DNA of 59,114 nucleotides from NCBI GenBank assembly GCA_900767915.1, contig CAAGAX010000016.1:1-59114 (forward strand). The letters are read 5' to 3'. Under the pieces are notes generated by a model that saw only the letters and a list, made by a program, of their open reading frames with translations, ran no database searches and was not told where the DNA came from. Source of the stretch: Acholeplasmatales bacterium. GTDB lineage: Bacteria > Bacillota_I > Bacilli_A > Acholeplasmatales > Anaeroplasmataceae. A program made the position numbers and the translations under genes. Of the stretch, positions 16,286-24,393 are shown one piece after another (positions within the stretch are counted from its first letter, which is position 1; each line of letters begins with the position of its first letter).

Positions 16286-17656
16286 ATGGAATTTTGTAAG
16301 AAAAATGTTTATGAATTATTTAAATTATTTATAGAGAAAAAGCCTGATTTTATATTTGTTGATGGTGAAGAAAAATATACTATCAGTGAGTTTTTTTATA
16401 CTGTATGTGATAGAGCTAATTATTTAAGTGAGATGGGTGTTAAAAAGGGAGATTTTGTTTCTATCTTATGTAAAAGAGATATTGAAACATTAGTTTACTT
16501 TTTCGCATGTCAAATTATGGGATCAATTGCTTTAATGGTTGATGAGCATGAGGATATTAAGGCTTTAGAAAATAATAATGGATTAAAAGTAAAATATAGC
16601 ATAATTGAAAATAGGTCTATAAAAAAATGTGAGGTAATGCCTAAAATTAGCTTTGAAATTTTAAATGATAGTAAAATTACTACTATTGGAATATCAACTT
16701 CTGGTTCTACTGGGGATAGAAAAATTGTTATGCATAGTCAGTATGCCTTTATTAATAATTCCTTTGATTCAAAGGAATATGGATTTTATGAGGAAAAGGA
16801 TATAGCACTTTCTTTTTTACCTATGAATCATGTTTTTGCTATAGCTATGATTTTTACTGCTTTATATTTCCAATTTAAGTTTGTTATTGCTTCTAATATA
16901 GATGTTATTTCTTTACTTAAGGATATTGAAAAATATCATGTTACTAGATTTAATACTGTTCCGACATTATTGTTAAAAATGGTAGAGGCAAAGGATGGCT
17001 TTGATTTAAGTAGCTTAAAATGCTGTTATTTAGGAGGAGCCCCTTGTAGTCAAAAGGATTATTTAAGAATAGAAAAGAGCTTAGGACTAAAGCTTATTTC
17101 TGTTTATGGAATGAGTGAATGCATAGGAATATCTACAGGAGCTTATAGTGATGATAGTATTGTTTTGGCTAATTCTGTTGGTAGAAAGTATCCATTAAAT
17201 GATGTTAAAATAGCTTCTGATGGAGAGATTATGGTTAAGAGCCCTGCTATGTGCAATGGATATTTTAATGGTGAGCTTCCTTTATTAGATGGTTACTTAT
17301 TAACAGGAGATATTGGAAGTTTTGATTCTTTGGGATTTTTACATATTTTAGGTAGAAAAAAGGAAATAATCATTCGTAATGGATTAAATATTTCTATATC
17401 AGAAATTGAAAGAAAGTTAAATGATATTGATATTTTTAAAGAATATGCTGTTGTAGGAATTGAAGATGATGGGGTTGGAGAGGCTCCTGCTTTAGCTATA
17501 GTTTTAAAGGATTCTAATAATATAGATTTAAATAGTATATTAAGTAAGTATTTAAATAAACAGGAAATGCCTTGTAAAATTATAATATTAGATAAGCTTC
17601 CATTATTAGAAAATGGTAAAATAGATAAAAAATCGATTAAGAAATTATTCATTTAG
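16286..17656 (+). CDS. AMP-forming acyl/amino-acid ligase, 456 aa
   Basis: ANL-superfamily adenylating enzyme that activates a carboxylate with ATP in the cytoplasm. Motifs: the P-loop-like STSGSTGDRKIVMHS (about 136-150), VYGMSEC (A5), TGDIGSFDSLGFLHILGRKKE (A7/A8), NGLNIS and a C-terminal NGKIDKK with the catalytic lysine. All core residues look present, so it should be active. It begins 12 bases after the MBOAT gene with AGAAGGT upstream. The layout recalls dltB-dltA, but no carrier protein (DltC-like) gene lies in the window. The activated group may be passed to CoA or to a carrier encoded elsewhere. Substrate unknown; acyl-CoA synthetase and DltA-like functions are both possible. Confidence 0.82.
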   Translation: MEFCKKNVYELFKLFIEKKPDFIFVDGEEKYTISEFFYTVCDRANYLSEMGVKKGDFVSILCKRDIETLVYFFACQIMGSIALMVDEHEDIKALENNNGLKVKYSIIENRSIKKCEVMPKISFEILNDSKITTIGISTSGSTGDRKIVMHSQYAFINNSFDSKEYGFYEEKDIALSFLPMNHVFAIAMIFTALYFQFKFVIASNIDVISLLKDIEKYHVTRFNTVPTLLLKMVEAKDGFDLSSLKCCYLGGAPCSQKDYLRIEKSLGLKLISVYGMSECIGISTGAYSDDSIVLANSVGRKYPLNDVKIASDGEIMVKSPAMCNGYFNGELPLLDGYLLTGDIGSFDSLGFLHILGRKKEIIIRNGLNISISEIERKLNDIDIFKEYAVVGIEDDGVGEAPALAIVLKDSNNIDLNSILSKYLNKQEMPCKIIILDKLPLLENGKIDKKSIKKLFI

Positions 17657-17683
17657 TATTTATAAAATATTTTTTATTCTTAA

Positions 17684-17698
17684 AAAAATACAGTTTGT
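17684..17698 (+). promoter_or_regulatory. Candidate regulator-binding motif upstream of the third GH3 gene
   Basis: An A-run followed by ATACAGTTTGT nearly repeats the string at 2504-2518. A TATAAT -10 candidate lies at 17731-17736 without a good -35, as expected for an activator-dependent promoter. Assignment to the LytTR regulator is a guess. Confidence 0.3.
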
Positions 17699-17758
17699 AC
17701 ATTAGTTATTTAAAATTATTTAGATTTATATATAATTAGAGTTAAGAGGTATGTAAAA

Positions 17759-20221
17759 ATGAAATATAAAGAAATAATTGACAAGCTAACCATTAGACAA
17801 AAATGCGATTTGCTGACAGGTAAAGATTTTTTTATTACATTAGAAATTAATGAACTTGGGATTCCTTCAGCCTGTTTATCTGATGGTCCCCATGGGTTAA
17901 GAAAGCAGGTATCAGCATCTGATCATTTAGGCTTGAATGAAAGTGTTCCTTCAACATGCTTTCCTACAGCTGTTACTATTGCAAATAGCTTTAATCCAAA
18001 GCTTGGAGAAGAAATTGGTGTTGCTTTAGCAGAAGAAGCAATTAGTATGGATGTTAATATGATTTTAGGTCCAGGAACAAATATTAAAAGAAATCCTTTA
18101 TGTGGTAGAAATTTTGAGTATTTTTCTGAGGATCCTTATTTAGCTGGAAAAATGGCATCATCTTATATTAAGGGTATTCAATCAAAGGGTATAAGAGGAT
18201 GTGTTAAGCATTTTGCTGGTAATAATCAAGAATTTAGAAGAATGACAGTAAATAGTGATATTGATGAAAGAGCATTAAGAGAAATCTATTTGATGCCCTT
18301 TGAGATGGCTGTTAAGGAAGGACATGCAAAGGGTATTATGTCTTCTTATAATAGATTGAATGGTCAATATGCAAATGAATCTATGCATTTATTAAGGGAT
18401 ATCTTAAGAAATGAATGGGGATTTGATGGTGTTGTGGTTTCAGATTGGGGAGGATGTAATGATAGAGTAGCTGGAGTAATTGCTGGATCTGATTTAGAAA
18501 TGCCAGCTTGTAAATATGGAGCAGATGATATTTATAAGGCTTTAACTAAGGGATGGGATAATCCTTATAAAAGAGATGAAGATCCAAAAAATTATGATGA
18601 GATTGAAAAGGGAATTGTTGATGGAAAGCTAAATATTGAATTAGTCGATGAATGCTGTGATAGAGTTCTTGATTTTGTATTTGAAACTGATAAAAATATT
18701 AAGGAAAATAAAAAGGATTTTGATAAGACCTTACATCATAATTTAGCATATAAAGCTGCATTAGAAAGTATTGTTTTATTGAAAAATGATAATGGAGCGT
18801 TGCCATTAGGTAATGATAAGGTTTGTTTTATTGGCGATTTTTGTAAAAATCCAAGATATCAAGGAGCAGGATCATCTGTTGTAAATCCTATTAAGCTTGA
18901 TAATGTATATGATGAAATTAAGAATTATGATATTAATTTTATTGGTTATGAAAAAGGCTTTGATCGTTATGGAAAAAATAAAAATGGTTTATTAAAAAAG
19001 GCTTTAGAATTAGCTAAGAAATCTGATAGGATTGTATATTTTATGGGACTTGATGAAGTAACAGAGGCAGAAGGTCTTGATAGAACAACTATAAATATTC
19101 CTAATAATCAATTAATTCTTTTAAAGGAATTGCAAAAATTAAATAAAAAGGTTATAGTTGTATTATCAGCAGGATCTATTACTAATATGAAAATTGTTAA
19201 TGATAGTGATGCAATCTTACATGGATATTTATCTGGGGAAGCAGGGGCTTGTGCAATATTAGATATTTTATCCGGTAAAGAAAATCCTTGTGGTAAGCTT
19301 TCCGAATCATTTCCTTTTAATTATGAGGATAATTCATCAAGTAAATATTTCCCTAATAGATTATCTGTAAGATATAAAGAAAGTATTTATGTTGGATATC
19401 GTTATTATGATACTAAGGGAATTAATGTTTGTTATCCTTTTGGTTATGGCTTAAGCTATACTAAGTTTAAATATTCTAATTTAAAGGTTGATAAGGATAA
19501 GGTTAGCTTTGATATAACTAATATAGGTAATGTTAAGGGTAAGGAGATTGCTGAGCTTTATATTGGTAAAAAGGATTCTAATGTATTTAGAGCTGATAAA
19601 GAGCTTAAGGGCTTTAATAAGGTTGAATTAGAGCCTAATGAAACTAAAAATGTTTCGATAATGTTTGATGAGTATTCATTTAGAGTGTTTAATCCTAAGG
19701 ATAATAAATTTGAAATTGAAAATGGAAAATATCAAATTTATGTAGGTTCATCTAGTCGTGATATTTTACTTAGTGATGAAATTGAAATTGAAGGAATTGA
19801 TGTTGATTTTGGATATTCTAAGGAAGTAATGGAAAAATATGGTAATTGTGATATTAATGATATAAGTGATGAGCTTTTTGAGAAGCTTTTAGGAAGAAAG
19901 CTTATTACAGATGAATATGTTTTTTATAAGAAAAATAGAATGATTATTCATGAGAATGCAACTGTTGAGGATCTAAGATATTCTAGAGGCTTTGCAGGTA
20001 GATTATTTTCATTTGTTATTAGATTTTTAACTAAGTTTTTATGGTTGGTTGGTGCTAAAACTACATCTAATACTCTTGTAATGGGTGTATTACATCAGCC
20101 TGTTAGAGGTCTTGCGAAATTTGGAGGATTTAATCGTACTAAGATGGAGGGCCTATTAATGATGTTTAATGGGCATTTCTTTAAGGGATTACATTATTTC
20201 CTTAAGAAGGAGAAAATATGA
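17759..20221 (+). CDS. GH3 beta-glycosidase, canonical domain order, 820 aa
   Basis: Cytoplasmic-looking enzyme with no signal peptide. The N-domain (about 1-300) has LSDGPHGLRK, LCGRNFEYFSEDPYLAGK, KHFAGNNQE and the nucleophile Asp229 in VVVSDWGG. The C-domain (about 330-570) has acid/base candidate Glu438 in TEAEGLDR. The FnIII-like domain (about 590-690) ends the usual core. The last ~80 residues (FAGRLFSFVIRFLTKFLWLVG, then NGHFFKGLHYFLKKEKI) form a hydrophobic tail, seen in many Firmicutes GH3 enzymes, that may touch the membrane. It is unlike the two reversed-order enzymes upstream and probably hydrolyses imported beta-glycosides. The start has AGAGG upstream. Its stop overlaps the next gene (ATGA). 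Confidence 0.92.
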   Translation: MKYKEIIDKLTIRQKCDLLTGKDFFITLEINELGIPSACLSDGPHGLRKQVSASDHLGLNESVPSTCFPTAVTIANSFNPKLGEEIGVALAEEAISMDVNMILGPGTNIKRNPLCGRNFEYFSEDPYLAGKMASSYIKGIQSKGIRGCVKHFAGNNQEFRRMTVNSDIDERALREIYLMPFEMAVKEGHAKGIMSSYNRLNGQYANESMHLLRDILRNEWGFDGVVVSDWGGCNDRVAGVIAGSDLEMPACKYGADDIYKALTKGWDNPYKRDEDPKNYDEIEKGIVDGKLNIELVDECCDRVLDFVFETDKNIKENKKDFDKTLHHNLAYKAALESIVLLKNDNGALPLGNDKVCFIGDFCKNPRYQGAGSSVVNPIKLDNVYDEIKNYDINFIGYEKGFDRYGKNKNGLLKKALELAKKSDRIVYFMGLDEVTEAEGLDRTTINIPNNQLILLKELQKLNKKVIVVLSAGSITNMKIVNDSDAILHGYLSGEAGACAILDILSGKENPCGKLSESFPFNYEDNSSSKYFPNRLSVRYKESIYVGYRYYDTKGINVCYPFGYGLSYTKFKYSNLKVDKDKVSFDITNIGNVKGKEIAELYIGKKDSNVFRADKELKGFNKVELEPNETKNVSIMFDEYSFRVFNPKDNKFEIENGKYQIYVGSSSRDILLSDEIEIEGIDVDFGYSKEVMEKYGNCDINDISDELFEKLLGRKLITDEYVFYKKNRMIIHENATVEDLRYSRGFAGRLFSFVIRFLTKFLWLVGAKTTSNTLVMGVLHQPVRGLAKFGGFNRTKMEGLLMMFNGHFFKGLHYFLKKEKI

Positions 20222-21195
20222 TGAATCAAATGGAATTTGAGGTAAAGGAATTATCTAAAAATAAATTTATAGCTTTTTTTCAACAAATTGGAAGGAGTAT
20301 ATCCTTAGCTTGGACTAAATTTTCAAATAAGCATCCTAAAATATCTAAGCTATTATATGAGATTTTTATGTTTTGGGTTTTTTCAATGATGGTTACTATT
20401 TTTCAGTATATAGTAATGACATTCCTTCCATATGCATTTGGAATTGAGCTTGCTGGAAAAGAATTTTTATGGCCAGGAATAACTATTAGTATACCCGGAT
20501 ATCAACCTTTTAAATGGAGTATTTTAGGTTATGATGTTCAAACTGTTGATGGAGTTGTTAAAATCGGTGGTGGCTTAGGCTATTTTATAGCTTATGAGCT
20601 TGCGACATTCTTCGCACAGGTTATTAATTTCCCACTTCAAAGAAATATTACTTATAAATCAAAGGGAAATCCTTATTTTCAAGCAATGTGGTTTTTTATT
20701 GCTTGGGTATTAATTTCATTATTGTGTAACGCTATTACATCATTTTGGATTGGATGGGCATATCAGGTTTTACCTACTGCATTATATAATATTTTAACAA
20801 CAGTTATTACTGGTGGAGTTTCAATGGTGGTCTTCTTTTTTGTAAATAAGATTATTTTCCCCGATTTACAAAAGGAAAGTGTCAGATTAAATAAAAAGGT
20901 TGAAGCTCTTCAAAATAAGGAATGTAGTGAAGAAAAGCTTGTCGCTACTATGGAAAAGGCTGAAAAATATAAAAAGGAAGCTAGCTTAGATAGCGCTAGA
21001 AAGAAATATTTATCTTTAGCACGAATAGCAGATTCAAAGATTATTAATTATTATGCTATTAAAGAGGATTTTGAAAAGGCTCCTACAGATGAAAATAGTA
21101 AGCTTTTAACAAAGACATATGAAGAAACTAAAAAAATAGTTAATGAAAAGGAAGAGGCTTTAAAAGCTTATTTAAGTTTAAAAGAAGGTGAATAA
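20218..21195 (+). CDS. GtrA-like membrane protein with a charged cytoplasmic tail, 325 aa
   Basis: Four hydrophobic segments between about residues 45 and 215, including FWVFSMMVTIFQYIVMTF, YFIAYELATFFAQVINF, FFIAWVLISLLCNAIT and ILTTVITGGVSMVVFFFVNKIIF. The helix pattern and the NFPLQRNITYKSKGN loop resemble the GtrA family (polyprenyl-linked sugar flippases and helpers). A long charged helical tail (about 220-325, rich in Lys/Glu) is an addition to that family. AAGGAG precedes ATG 20218; a second ATG follows directly at 20221. The gene is followed immediately by a GT2 glycosyltransferase, the common GtrA partner. The GtrA assignment is moderate. Confidence 0.6.
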   Translation: MMNQMEFEVKELSKNKFIAFFQQIGRSISLAWTKFSNKHPKISKLLYEIFMFWVFSMMVTIFQYIVMTFLPYAFGIELAGKEFLWPGITISIPGYQPFKWSILGYDVQTVDGVVKIGGGLGYFIAYELATFFAQVINFPLQRNITYKSKGNPYFQAMWFFIAWVLISLLCNAITSFWIGWAYQVLPTALYNILTTVITGGVSMVVFFFVNKIIFPDLQKESVRLNKKVEALQNKECSEEKLVATMEKAEKYKKEASLDSARKKYLSLARIADSKIINYYAIKEDFEKAPTDENSKLLTKTYEETKKIVNEKEEALKAYLSLKEGE

Positions 21196-21196
21196 T

Positions 21197-22228
21197 ATGA
21201 AGCTTATATCATTTACTGTTCCTTGTTATAATTCTCAAGAATATATGAGGAAATGTATTGATTCTTTATTAGTTGGTGGAGATGATGTTGAAATTATTAT
21301 TGTTAATGATGGTTCAACTGACAATACCTTTAATATAGCCAATGAATATGTAGAAAAATATCCAAATATTTGTCGTGTTTGCCATAAGACTAATGGAGGA
21401 CATGGATCAGGTGTGAATAAAGGAATTGAGCTGGCAACTGGAATTTATTTTAAGGTTGTTGATTCTGATGACTATTTAGAAAAGAATGCTTTATTAGAGC
21501 TTTTAGCTACAATAAAAAAGCATTTAGCTAATAATGAAGAGGCTGATTTATATATAACTAATTTTATTTATGATAGGCAATATGATCATACTCAATATGT
21601 TAGTGAATATAAGAAGAATTTTCCGGTTAGAAAATTTTTTAAGTGGAATGATACAAAATCATTAAAGCTTTGGAAGATGCTTCTAATGCATTCATTATTA
21701 TATAAAACAGATAAATTAAGAGAATCTAAAATTGTTTTACCTGAACATACCTTTTATGTTGATAATATTTTCGCATATGTCCCATTACCATATATGAAAA
21801 AAATGTATTATTTGGATGTAAATTTATATATGTATTATATTGGTAGACCAGGACAATCTGTAACAATAGATAATGTTGTTAAAAGATATGATCAACAAAT
21901 TAGAGTTATGAATATTATGCTAGAGGCCTATAGCTATAGCGAGATATGCAAAATGGATAAAATATTAAAAAAGAATATGCTTCATATTTTATATGCCATT
22001 ATGAATAATACAATTTTCTTTACAACTGCTAAGTGTTCTACTGAAAGAAAAGAATTGTATTATAATATGTGGAATAATCTTAAGATTAAAGATAGGGCTA
22101 TGTATAATTACTTAAAGCATCATACTTCTATTTTAATTTTCAATATTGTTTCTTGGAAATTAAAAGGAGCTTTATCTACAATGGGATATAAATTTTTATG
22201 TAAGCATGTTAAATTAGGAGTTTATTAA
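21197..22228 (+). CDS. GT2-family glycosyltransferase, 343 aa
   Basis: GT-A fold transferase that uses a nucleotide sugar at the cytoplasmic face. Motifs: FTVPCYNSQEYMRKCIDSLL at the N-terminus, VEIIIVNDGSTDNT, GGHGSGVNKGIELATG, and the metal-binding DSDDYL (DXD). The remaining ~230 residues have no clear membrane helix. Start ATG 21197 is chosen over GTG 21188 because GAAGG precedes it by the right distance. It follows the GtrA-like gene closely, so the pair probably extends or decorates a surface glycan. Donor and acceptor are unknown. Confidence 0.88.
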   Translation: MKLISFTVPCYNSQEYMRKCIDSLLVGGDDVEIIIVNDGSTDNTFNIANEYVEKYPNICRVCHKTNGGHGSGVNKGIELATGIYFKVVDSDDYLEKNALLELLATIKKHLANNEEADLYITNFIYDRQYDHTQYVSEYKKNFPVRKFFKWNDTKSLKLWKMLLMHSLLYKTDKLRESKIVLPEHTFYVDNIFAYVPLPYMKKMYYLDVNLYMYYIGRPGQSVTIDNVVKRYDQQIRVMNIMLEAYSYSEICKMDKILKKNMLHILYAIMNNTIFFTTAKCSTERKELYYNMWNNLKIKDRAMYNYLKHHTSILIFNIVSWKLKGALSTMGYKFLCKHVKLGVY

Positions 22229-22235
22229 TATACTG

Positions 22236-22264
22236 AAAAATGGTACGATTTGTATCATTTTTTT
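22236..22264 (+). terminator. Rho-independent terminator after the GT2 gene
   Basis: ATGGTAC (22240-22246) pairs with GTATCAT (22252-22258), with one G-T pair and a 5-base loop. A upstream and T downstream extend the stem, and a T-run continues to 22264. It lies 11 bases after the stop codon. Confidence 0.7.
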
Positions 22265-22329
22265 ATTTTATAATCTCATTAAGAGATATATGCATAAATA
22301 GATTTATAAATTTAATAATAATTTAGATA

Positions 22330-22542
22330 GCATTTTAATTAAAGTAAAATATGGTAAGACTATTCTATATAAGGATATTTAAAAATATGGGGATAAAAGA
22401 ATTATCACAAGAAATTAGATATGTATTATCTTAAGAATAATATTTCAATTATAATTCCTTGTCATAAAATTTAAGATATAATTGGAGAATTAATAATAAG
22501 CTAGCCTTAAGATTAGAAGAAATTGATTTGAAAAATAGATAA
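22330..22542 (+). pseudogene. Decayed methylated-DNA cysteine methyltransferase (Ogt/MGMT) gene
   Basis: This gap between the GT2 and ABC genes has no open frame, but three frames read in order as an O6-methylguanine-DNA methyltransferase. IKVKYGKTILYKDI lies at about 22338-22379 (family: PYGxTxSYxxIA). KELSQEIRYVLS follows at about 22394-22429 (family: ..RAVGxALxxN). KNNISIIIPCHKI lies at 22433-22471 and includes the PCH active-site motif at 22457-22465. NKLALRLEEIDLKNR ends at TAA 22540-22542 (family: GLxxKxxLLxLE). Several stops and frameshifts separate the pieces, so it is a dead relic. No other gene is seen in 22229-22604 beyond the terminator and a promoter. Confidence 0.65.
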
Positions 22543-22547
22543 TAATA

Positions 22548-22575
22548 TTGAATATTTATATTAATATTATATAAT
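22548..22575 (+). promoter_or_regulatory. Sigma-A-like promoter for the ABC exporter genes
   Basis: TTGAAT (22548-22553), 16-base spacer, TATAAT (22570-22575). The ribosome site AAGGAG and ATG 22605 follow within 30 bases. Confidence 0.55.
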
Positions 22576-22604
22576 AGTTACAATTATGTAAAGGAGATGA
22601 TTGA

Positions 22605-24392
22605 ATGCTCTTGGGGAAGTATTTAAATAAATATTATTTAAAATATATTATTTTTTATTTAATTGGCTTAGTTGGTTTAATTATTGTTGATTATTTTCAA
22701 TTATATATTCCTGAATATTTAGGTAAGGTTATTGATATAGCTAGTAGTAATAATATTGATATGAATTTGATTTCTAAATATGTATTAATAATTATATTTG
22801 TAGCTTTTGTTATGTTTTTAGGAAGAATGATGTGGAGATTTTCTATTTTTTATGCTTCACAACAAACTGAGGCTGGTTTAAGACATGAAATGTTTTTAAA
22901 ATCTGAAAGATTATCAGATAGGTATTATCATGAGAATAGTGTTGGTAATATTATGTCTTGGTTTACTACTGATTTAGAGACCATTGAAGAATTTTTAGGA
23001 TGGGGATCTATTATGCTTGTAGATGCCTTTTTCTTATCTATATTAGCTATTGTTAAAATGGTTATTCTTGATTGGATATTAGCATTAATCGCTATTATCC
23101 CTATGATACTTATTGTTATTTGGGGTGCCCTTGTCGAAAAATATATGTCATTAAAATGGAATGAAAGACAGGAGGCTTTTGATTCTTTATATGATTTTTC
23201 TCAAGAAAGCTTTACAGGTATTAGAGTAATTAAGGCTTTTGTTAAGGGAACAAGTGAAATTCATCAATTTGCTAAAATAGCTAGAAAAAATGAAGAGGTA
23301 AATGTTAATTTTGTTAGAATATCTGTTATCTTTGATGTTTTAATTTCTTTGATTATTAGTATAATTATGGCTTTAATATTAGGAGTTGGTGGGTATTTTG
23401 CATATTGTTATCAAACAGGTAATTTAGTATATATATTTGGTCATGAAATAACTTTAAAGGCTGGGGATTTAGTAACATTTATTGGCTATTTTGATATATT
23501 AATTTGGCCAATGATGGCATTAGGTCAAATAGTTTCAATGAGATCAAGAGCTAAAACATCATATAATAGAATTGAGAAATTTTTAGAAGAGAATGAGGAT
23601 ATTAAAAATCCTTCTAATGCAATTACTTTAAATAATGTTAAAGGAAAGATTACATTTAATCATTTTTCATTTTCTTATCCTGATTCTTCTAATGAATGCT
23701 TAAGTGATATTACTTTTGAAATTAATAGAGGAGAGACTATTGGTATTGTAGGTAAGATTGGTAGTGGAAAGACAACATTAGTTAATTCATTATTAAGACT
23801 ATATAATGTTCCTAAAGGAACAATATTTATAGATGATAATGATATAATGGATTGTGATATTAAAAGTGTTAGAAATTCTATTGGGTATGTTTTACAGGAT
23901 AATTTCTTATTTAGTGATAAGATAAGAAATAATATTGCGTTTTCAAATACAAATTTAGATTTTTCTTTAATAGAAGCTGCAGCAAAGTTTTCTGATGTTG
24001 ATGATAATATTAAATCCTTCAGTAATGGCTATGATACTATTTCTGGTGAAAGAGGTGTTACACTTTCAGGAGGACAAAAGCAAAGAATCGCTATTGCCAG
24101 AGCTTTTATTAAGAAATCACCAATAATGATTATGGATGATTCAGTTTCAGCTGTTGATGTAAAGACTGAGGAAACAATTTTAAATAATATTAAGAAATAT
24201 AGAGAAAATATGACTACTATAGTTATAGCTTCTCGTGTTTCTACTGTTAGTCATTTAAATAGAATTTTAGTATTAAATGATGGTAGGGTTGAGGCCTATG
24301 ATACTCATGATAATTTACTTAAAATATCTCCTACATATCAACGTATGGTTTATTTACAAACTCTAGAAAAGGAAGTAGAGGGAGGTAAGTAA
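22605..24392 (+). CDS. ABC exporter half-transporter with degenerate ATP site, 595 aa
   Basis: Six-helix exporter domain (about 1-320) fused to an ATPase domain. Walker A is GKIGSGKTT and the signature is LSGGQKQR. Walker B reads IMIMDDSVSAVD, where the catalytic glutamate is replaced by Asp. The switch histidine is also replaced (VIASRVSTV in place of ..AHR..). This is the pattern of the non-hydrolysing half of heterodimeric exporters such as LmrC/TM287. The partner gene begins 2 bases after the stop. Cargo is unknown; drugs, lipids or peptides are all possible. Its place beside the surface-glycan genes could be chance, because it has its own promoter. Confidence 0.9.
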   Translation: MLLGKYLNKYYLKYIIFYLIGLVGLIIVDYFQLYIPEYLGKVIDIASSNNIDMNLISKYVLIIIFVAFVMFLGRMMWRFSIFYASQQTEAGLRHEMFLKSERLSDRYYHENSVGNIMSWFTTDLETIEEFLGWGSIMLVDAFFLSILAIVKMVILDWILALIAIIPMILIVIWGALVEKYMSLKWNERQEAFDSLYDFSQESFTGIRVIKAFVKGTSEIHQFAKIARKNEEVNVNFVRISVIFDVLISLIISIIMALILGVGGYFAYCYQTGNLVYIFGHEITLKAGDLVTFIGYFDILIWPMMALGQIVSMRSRAKTSYNRIEKFLEENEDIKNPSNAITLNNVKGKITFNHFSFSYPDSSNECLSDITFEINRGETIGIVGKIGSGKTTLVNSLLRLYNVPKGTIFIDDNDIMDCDIKSVRNSIGYVLQDNFLFSDKIRNNIAFSNTNLDFSLIEAAAKFSDVDDNIKSFSNGYDTISGERGVTLSGGQKQRIAIARAFIKKSPIMIMDDSVSAVDVKTEETILNNIKKYRENMTTIVIASRVSTVSHLNRILVLNDGRVEAYDTHDNLLKISPTYQRMVYLQTLEKEVEGGK

Positions 24393-24393
24393 T

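Noticed and set aside
14563..17656. A classical dlt (D-alanylation) operon
   Set aside because: The MBOAT matches the AlgI/PatA length and motifs, no DltC carrier is present, and the SGNH proteins have LRR and InlB-type repeats unlike DltD. Only the general layout is similar.
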